Shown here piece by piece: positions 59,592-64,000 of a stretch of DNA of 64,000 bases. The stretch covers positions 675,499 through 739,498 of the forward strand of contig JAAGOF010000104.1 in assembly GCA_010645155.1 (NCBI GenBank), given 5' to 3'. A model generated the notes under the pieces. The model was not told where the DNA came from, ran no database searches, and saw only the letters and a list, made by a program, of their open reading frames with translations. This DNA is from Tigriopus japonicus (lineage: Eukaryota > Arthropoda > Copepoda > Harpacticoida > Harpacticidae). A program made the position numbers and the translations under genes. The stretch's first letter is position 1; each line of letters begins with the position of its first letter.

Positions 59592-60228
59592 TAGGGATGG
59601 GAAAAAAATGCAAGCAGACTTTTGCTGACATTCACTATTTTTTCGGCCTTTTTGCATCGTCCGCCTCAAATTGCGCTTTTTTATCAGCGAATTTAGCCTA
59701 AAATATTGAAATTACTAAAAAATGTGTTATTCATTTTTGGAAAGTGTCAACTGTTGGACGATTTTTTTCCAGATTTGAAAAACAAATATTTTAAAACACA
59801 CATTTTTCAATTACTTCTTGCATAGGTTTTTGGTTAAAAAAATCAAGTTATCCACATATCGAGTGTTTTTATATCTAGCTTTTATTGAGTACACAAATCG
59901 AGTGAATTTTTCCAGTTTGCTTGCCTTTTTCATTAGGCTTATTCGAAACTAACAAAAAAAAACTTTATTTTGGCACACAAAAGTTATTTTGGAAGTCTTC
60001 AAAATTCCCACTGTAGGCTAACGTATTTTTGGCTAACAACATCAATTTCCAAAAATTTCCTCAAGATCGAAAAATGAGAAGAAAAGAAACTTTTTTTTCC
60101 GATTTTTTTGAAGTATTTTTGTGATATCGACCTTATTAGGCACTTTATTTTGCTCTTTTGGGCTGTTTTTTTGTCCTACTTTTGGTAACTAAAAGCCCAT
60201 GTTTATTTGCACTTTCTGCCCGTCTCCA
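59592..60228. mobile_element. hAT element with TAGGGATGGG end, older copy
   Basis: Starts TAGGGATGGGAAAAAAATGC and ends in the complement of TGGAGACGGGCAGAAAGTGC. Flanks ATCATAAT and ATCATGAC match at 6 of 8 bases. It belongs to the same group as 51236-52023 but is more decayed. Confidence 0.7.
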
Positions 60229-63200
60229 ATCATGACAAATAATGTTCCGGTCATTCCTCGGAAATTGATCAAATTATAAACTTGAGGATAATTACAACTG
60301 CCAAATGGTGATGTTATATCATTGTCGACCTAGAGAAAAAAAATATGACGACGAACCAGCCCAAATGGTATTGGACGCATTAAACCGATGGCTATTCGCT
60401 TTAATATTTAGCCAATCTGGCAAAACTCTTGCTTCTCAAAAAACCACTTCCACTAAGGAATTGATTTTAAAAGATATTGATCTACTGCTGAGCCAAACCA
60501 AGTGGCGATTGTAAATCAAACCCCAGCTTTGTGGTTCTTGCGTGGTAACATCAAAAGTTCAAAAGGTGATTCGATCTTGGACGAAAAAAGCAAGTGACTT
60601 CTTCTTCTGAATTCAGAGACACATGGGAGCCTTTGAAAGGTCATTTTGAAAATAGTTTTATGTTCCAAATGGCCAATTGTAAGCTAAGCCATGTCACTGT
60701 CAAGTTTTGGTCGTTGTGCAATGTTCCCTAGAGAAATTAAAATATATATCTGCTTCTGTTCTTTCTAATTTTCAATTTGCATAAAGGTCAAACCGATGTC
60801 AATTAAAATGGTATGGCGAGGTCAAGTTCAATGTGTATAGTTTAGCACCTAAAAAGGCGGCCACACGAATGAAATTGGCTTCAAAGACTTTATCATACTT
60901 TATTTTCAAATGAATAACACGCAGCAATATTTTTTTCTCCATCTTGAGTCCAACTTGGTTGCCATATTACGCATAAAAGCTTTAACAAACATGTTCTTAT
61001 AAGTAGCTAGTTTTAGGTTTATTGATTTTCATATTTCGAAACATAATTGAATGGACAAGGATGTTGTTTTTAAATGTCTAAACTCCGTATATTGTTCGCA
61101 AAGTCTTTTTAAACAAAATCATTCTTAGCATTTCCTAATTTGATAATTGAGTCTGTATGAAAACAGACACTGATCGGGAAAACATTTTTGGTAACAATTT
61201 GATTTAACCATCATTTTATTGAAACATTTTTTGATACTTTCAGTTTAATTTTTTCCATTTCACCATTTGTTCTTTTTTTAATTCTTTTTTAGTCTTTTAG
61301 TCGTGCTCTCTGCCGACCAGATCTCGATCTACCAAATGCAAAGGAAGTACTTCAACCTAGAGGGCTAAAAGAGCAATGTCACTCCAGAACAGTCAGTAGG
61401 GAATTGTTTTGTACACACTTCATTGATCTGGAAGCAAGGGTGTCAAGTGACTTGATTCATCATACATTGCTCATGTTTGACCAAAGCAGTTGAATGAGCA
61501 ATTTTGCCACTGACTCCCTAAAAATGCAAATTTGGGTTGTGAATCATGTAACTTGGCGTGTTCAACGTCAAATCCCATCACACACATAGTGCAGGTTTGG
61601 TGACTCACGAATATTTTCGGAGTGTCATTTCTCTGTTAGCCCTCTACTTCAAGCCTTTCTCTTCTAATCTTTCTTGTTTTGAAGAAGCCTCGTGTGTGAA
61701 ACCTTCCTTTAAGTGAAATAAGCACCTTTTTTTAGGACAAGTGTTTCCCTCAAAGGTTTCCCAAAAACTTGCATGGCATAGTGAGCAGCACAAAATCCAT
61801 TTAGAAATGTTCTTTGCAAAGCTAGCATCAGCTTCTAGTTTTCGCTTTTGATTGCTCCGTAGTGTTATTGAATATTCATGCGTTATAGGCATCCTTATCC
61901 AAACAAACCAAGGAGTAGGCTCGAACCCCGAGACCTCGACCTTGGCTGAATAAACATCTGTACCAAAAGTAAACTAATGTGGAATAACAACCCCAACATC
62001 CGGCTCACAACAACACGAATCGGACGAGGGATAAATCTCGTGAAAAGCAAATAGACACAGTCTTTATCTTCAACCATCTTTAAAGGTAGTAGCGGTAGCT
62101 CAACTACGGACAGCATGTGACGAGTTAATGAATGAATGGCCTTTTTTCCTCCCTCTGTGGTTTTCTCAGGTTCTCACACCAAGCTTGACTGCCTTCGAGA
62201 TGGTTTTGGTTGGTGAGCCTCTGGTTAAAATGTGGTGGTGGTCTTCCTCTCGCTCGTGGTTCGATATAATTCCCCAGATTATTCCGTGTAGTCGACGCCT
62301 GAGGTTGTTCTGTTGCACTGGATTTTCTGTTGGGACATGTGAGAACCATGAAATAAGCACATTTTTCGTGAAACTTGGTTACTCATGCGTCGTTTGACAC
62401 GCTTGTTATGGCTTGGCAAGCTGAATATTGCATCGGATGTTGACGATGATCATTGTGATTACTCGAATGGTAATCACGAGTGCTTTAAGCGATACCATCT
62501 TAACTGCCAATGGTAATGGACAAATTAAACATGATTCTAAATTGAGCTGTTGAGGTGGTATTGCTTGTAAAAAATGAATACGAGTATTCATATGTAACTG
62601 TACGTAAGCCTTGGAGGATGGAGACCCTCGCCAAATATTATAATAGATAATTTATTACCCTCCACTCATCCCTTTGCCTCAAATATGGTAGTATATAAGT
62701 TCGACCTCTTCCTTGATGCCAAATGCGACTTTGGGCTGTCTTTGGAAGGCAAAACTAAGGGAATTGAAACTCAACTACCAAGTTATTGAGTTCATCATTG
62801 GTTCATAAAACGACCATTTTTAAGATGTTCGAGGGTCGAGCATTCCATCTCTCGTGATATAATCTGCACGAAGTCATGACTAAATAAATTGGAATTGGCC
62901 ATCAATATGTCTTCTCAGAATAAACCAAGTTGTTTGGCCAAAGATGGGACTCACTCATTTGCTCCTAAACATTGAATGGTATCGAATTCGAATCAATCAT
63001 AAGGCAAATGGACAACCGACCGTATTACACGCATAGAAACCTTTGAGAGTGATCGCCCATATCAGGAGGATTAATGTCATTACGATATTTGACATTCCAC
63101 TAGAACTAGAGTACCAATAAAACCTTGAACAGTGTTGGTTGTTTGTAGGAAGCAGGGTGTTGTTTACAATATCGCCCAAGGGAACATCAGAGCCTTAGCC

Positions 63201-63303
63201 TCAATGGTGGAACAAGATTAGAAGAGAATTTGTGAAGTGCACTATTTTGGACAATACCTTTTTCTCCGTCTTGATAGATTTTTGAGTTAAATAGTTCTTG
63301 GTG
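60229..63303. other. Unrecognised sequence
   Basis: No supported gene. A short frame at 60305-60514 has protein-like composition but no motif. A tRNA-like B box occurs on the minus strand near 61918-61928. Confidence 0.35.
61890..61962 (-). repeat. Weak tRNA-like sequence
   Basis: On the minus strand GGTACAGATGTTTATTCAGC is followed by a B-box-like GGTTCGAGCC. The A box is poor. It may be a decayed SINE head. Confidence 0.25.
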
Positions 63304-63468
63304 CAGGGGTCGCCAACAGCTTTAGGGTAAGGGACCACTAAAATGTTGTCGTTCATTGAAGGGCCCACTCATAAACCCACACATGGACCCACCACTTCAG
63401 CGCTATTGGTGACTTTAGGACCCACCATTTTGGACATTCTAGTCCCAAATATCGGCCGTGGACCCCTG
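63304..63468. mobile_element. Short MITE with CAGGGGTC ends (hAT-like)
   Basis: Starts CAGGGGTCGCCAAC and ends in the complement of CAGGGGTCCACGGCCG. The body carries repeated GGGCCCAC and GGACCCACC words like the element at 22221-22418. CAGGGGTC is a common hAT terminus. The flanking 8 bases do not match. Confidence 0.6.
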
Positions 63469-63560
63469 GTTTTCCGACTAATATCTTAGTGTTTTCGTGG
63501 CATGGCATACATATTTTTCAAATGGTTTCCATGGTGTTCATTGAGAGGTTTTCCTTTGTT

Positions 63561-63574
63561 GTGTGTGTGTGTGT
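63561..63574. repeat. GT microsatellite
   Basis: Seven GT dinucleotides. Confidence 0.85.
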
Positions 63575-64000
63575 TTTCAATTTAATCGAGTCAAGGTTTT
63601 TTAAATACACTACGACACACAGTAGTTCGCATGTTTTGTCTGTGGGGATTCATCTTTCAAGCATACTTCATCAATTAATTTCCACCCTTATTTTATGACC
63701 TCAAAGAAGGTTGCCGTCTATGATGTTTCACCAAAACTTCAGTTGAAGAATGCACTAACAGATTAAAAACAAGTTTGTGGCGTGCCATACATATACCATC
63801 ACATTATACCACACATATGAGTTAGTGTACATAATCGGTCACCATTACGATTTTCGAATGTTGTCTTACGTTATTGAATATTTCTTTCCAAAGGTCATGA
63901 AATCGATTATACAAGATTCTTCGGATGAGATGGAAGGTGGAATGATTTCCTTTGGGATCGAGTCCAATTAATTAGAAAGTTCTTTTTCCAGTGACCATTG

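Overview
The window is eukaryotic nuclear DNA, most likely from an arthropod and plausibly a crustacean such as a copepod. The evidence is AT-rich sequence with few long ORFs, spliced exons with GT..AG borders (one intron is only 63 bp), a GT92 (DUF23) glycosyltransferase, a CR1/jockey-like LINE, a tRNA-derived SINE, and many hAT, Tc1/mariner and P-like relics. The species cannot be named from sequence alone. There is no operon, CRISPR array or prokaryotic signal.

Left part (1-19.5 kb): eight phase-compatible exons on the minus strand form the middle of a reprolysin-type (M12B, ADAM/ADAMTS-like) metalloprotease. They cover the propeptide and the start of the catalytic domain. The gene runs off the left edge at its 3' end, and its first exon was not found. 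Its large introns hold most of the mobile DNA here: a 5'-truncated LINE with an intact reverse transcriptase frame (10.9-13.5 kb), a SINE sharing that LINE's 3' tail (7.8-8.0 kb), a hAT MITE nested with an exact 8-bp duplication in a TA-flanked MITE (4.7-5.7 kb), further TA-flanked MITEs, a long-TIR 'CACGGTG' element and a 66-bp triplicate.

Middle (19.5-46.6 kb): mostly non-coding. It holds more hAT-like MITEs, a second CACGGTG element, an inverted duplication, some weak minus-strand exon candidates (23.7-25.6 kb), a 139-bp hairpin (28.7 kb) and a roughly 460-bp foldback (41.2-41.7 kb). A GC-richer stretch near 33 kb ends in a good splice donor and may be a first, non-coding exon of the gene downstream.

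Right-centre (46.6-48.6 kb): the clearest cellular gene, an uninterrupted 590-codon GT92 glycosyltransferase on the plus strand. It is a type II membrane protein, preceded by a strong splice acceptor and a short upstream ORF.

Right part (49-64 kb): a transposon graveyard. It has three hAT elements with TAGGG-type ends (two with perfect 8-bp duplications), one of them inside a decayed LINE reverse transcriptase, a TA-flanked MITE, a decayed THAP-domain P-element-like transposase with its TATA box, a CAGGGGTC-ended MITE, and long stretches where nothing could be recognised.
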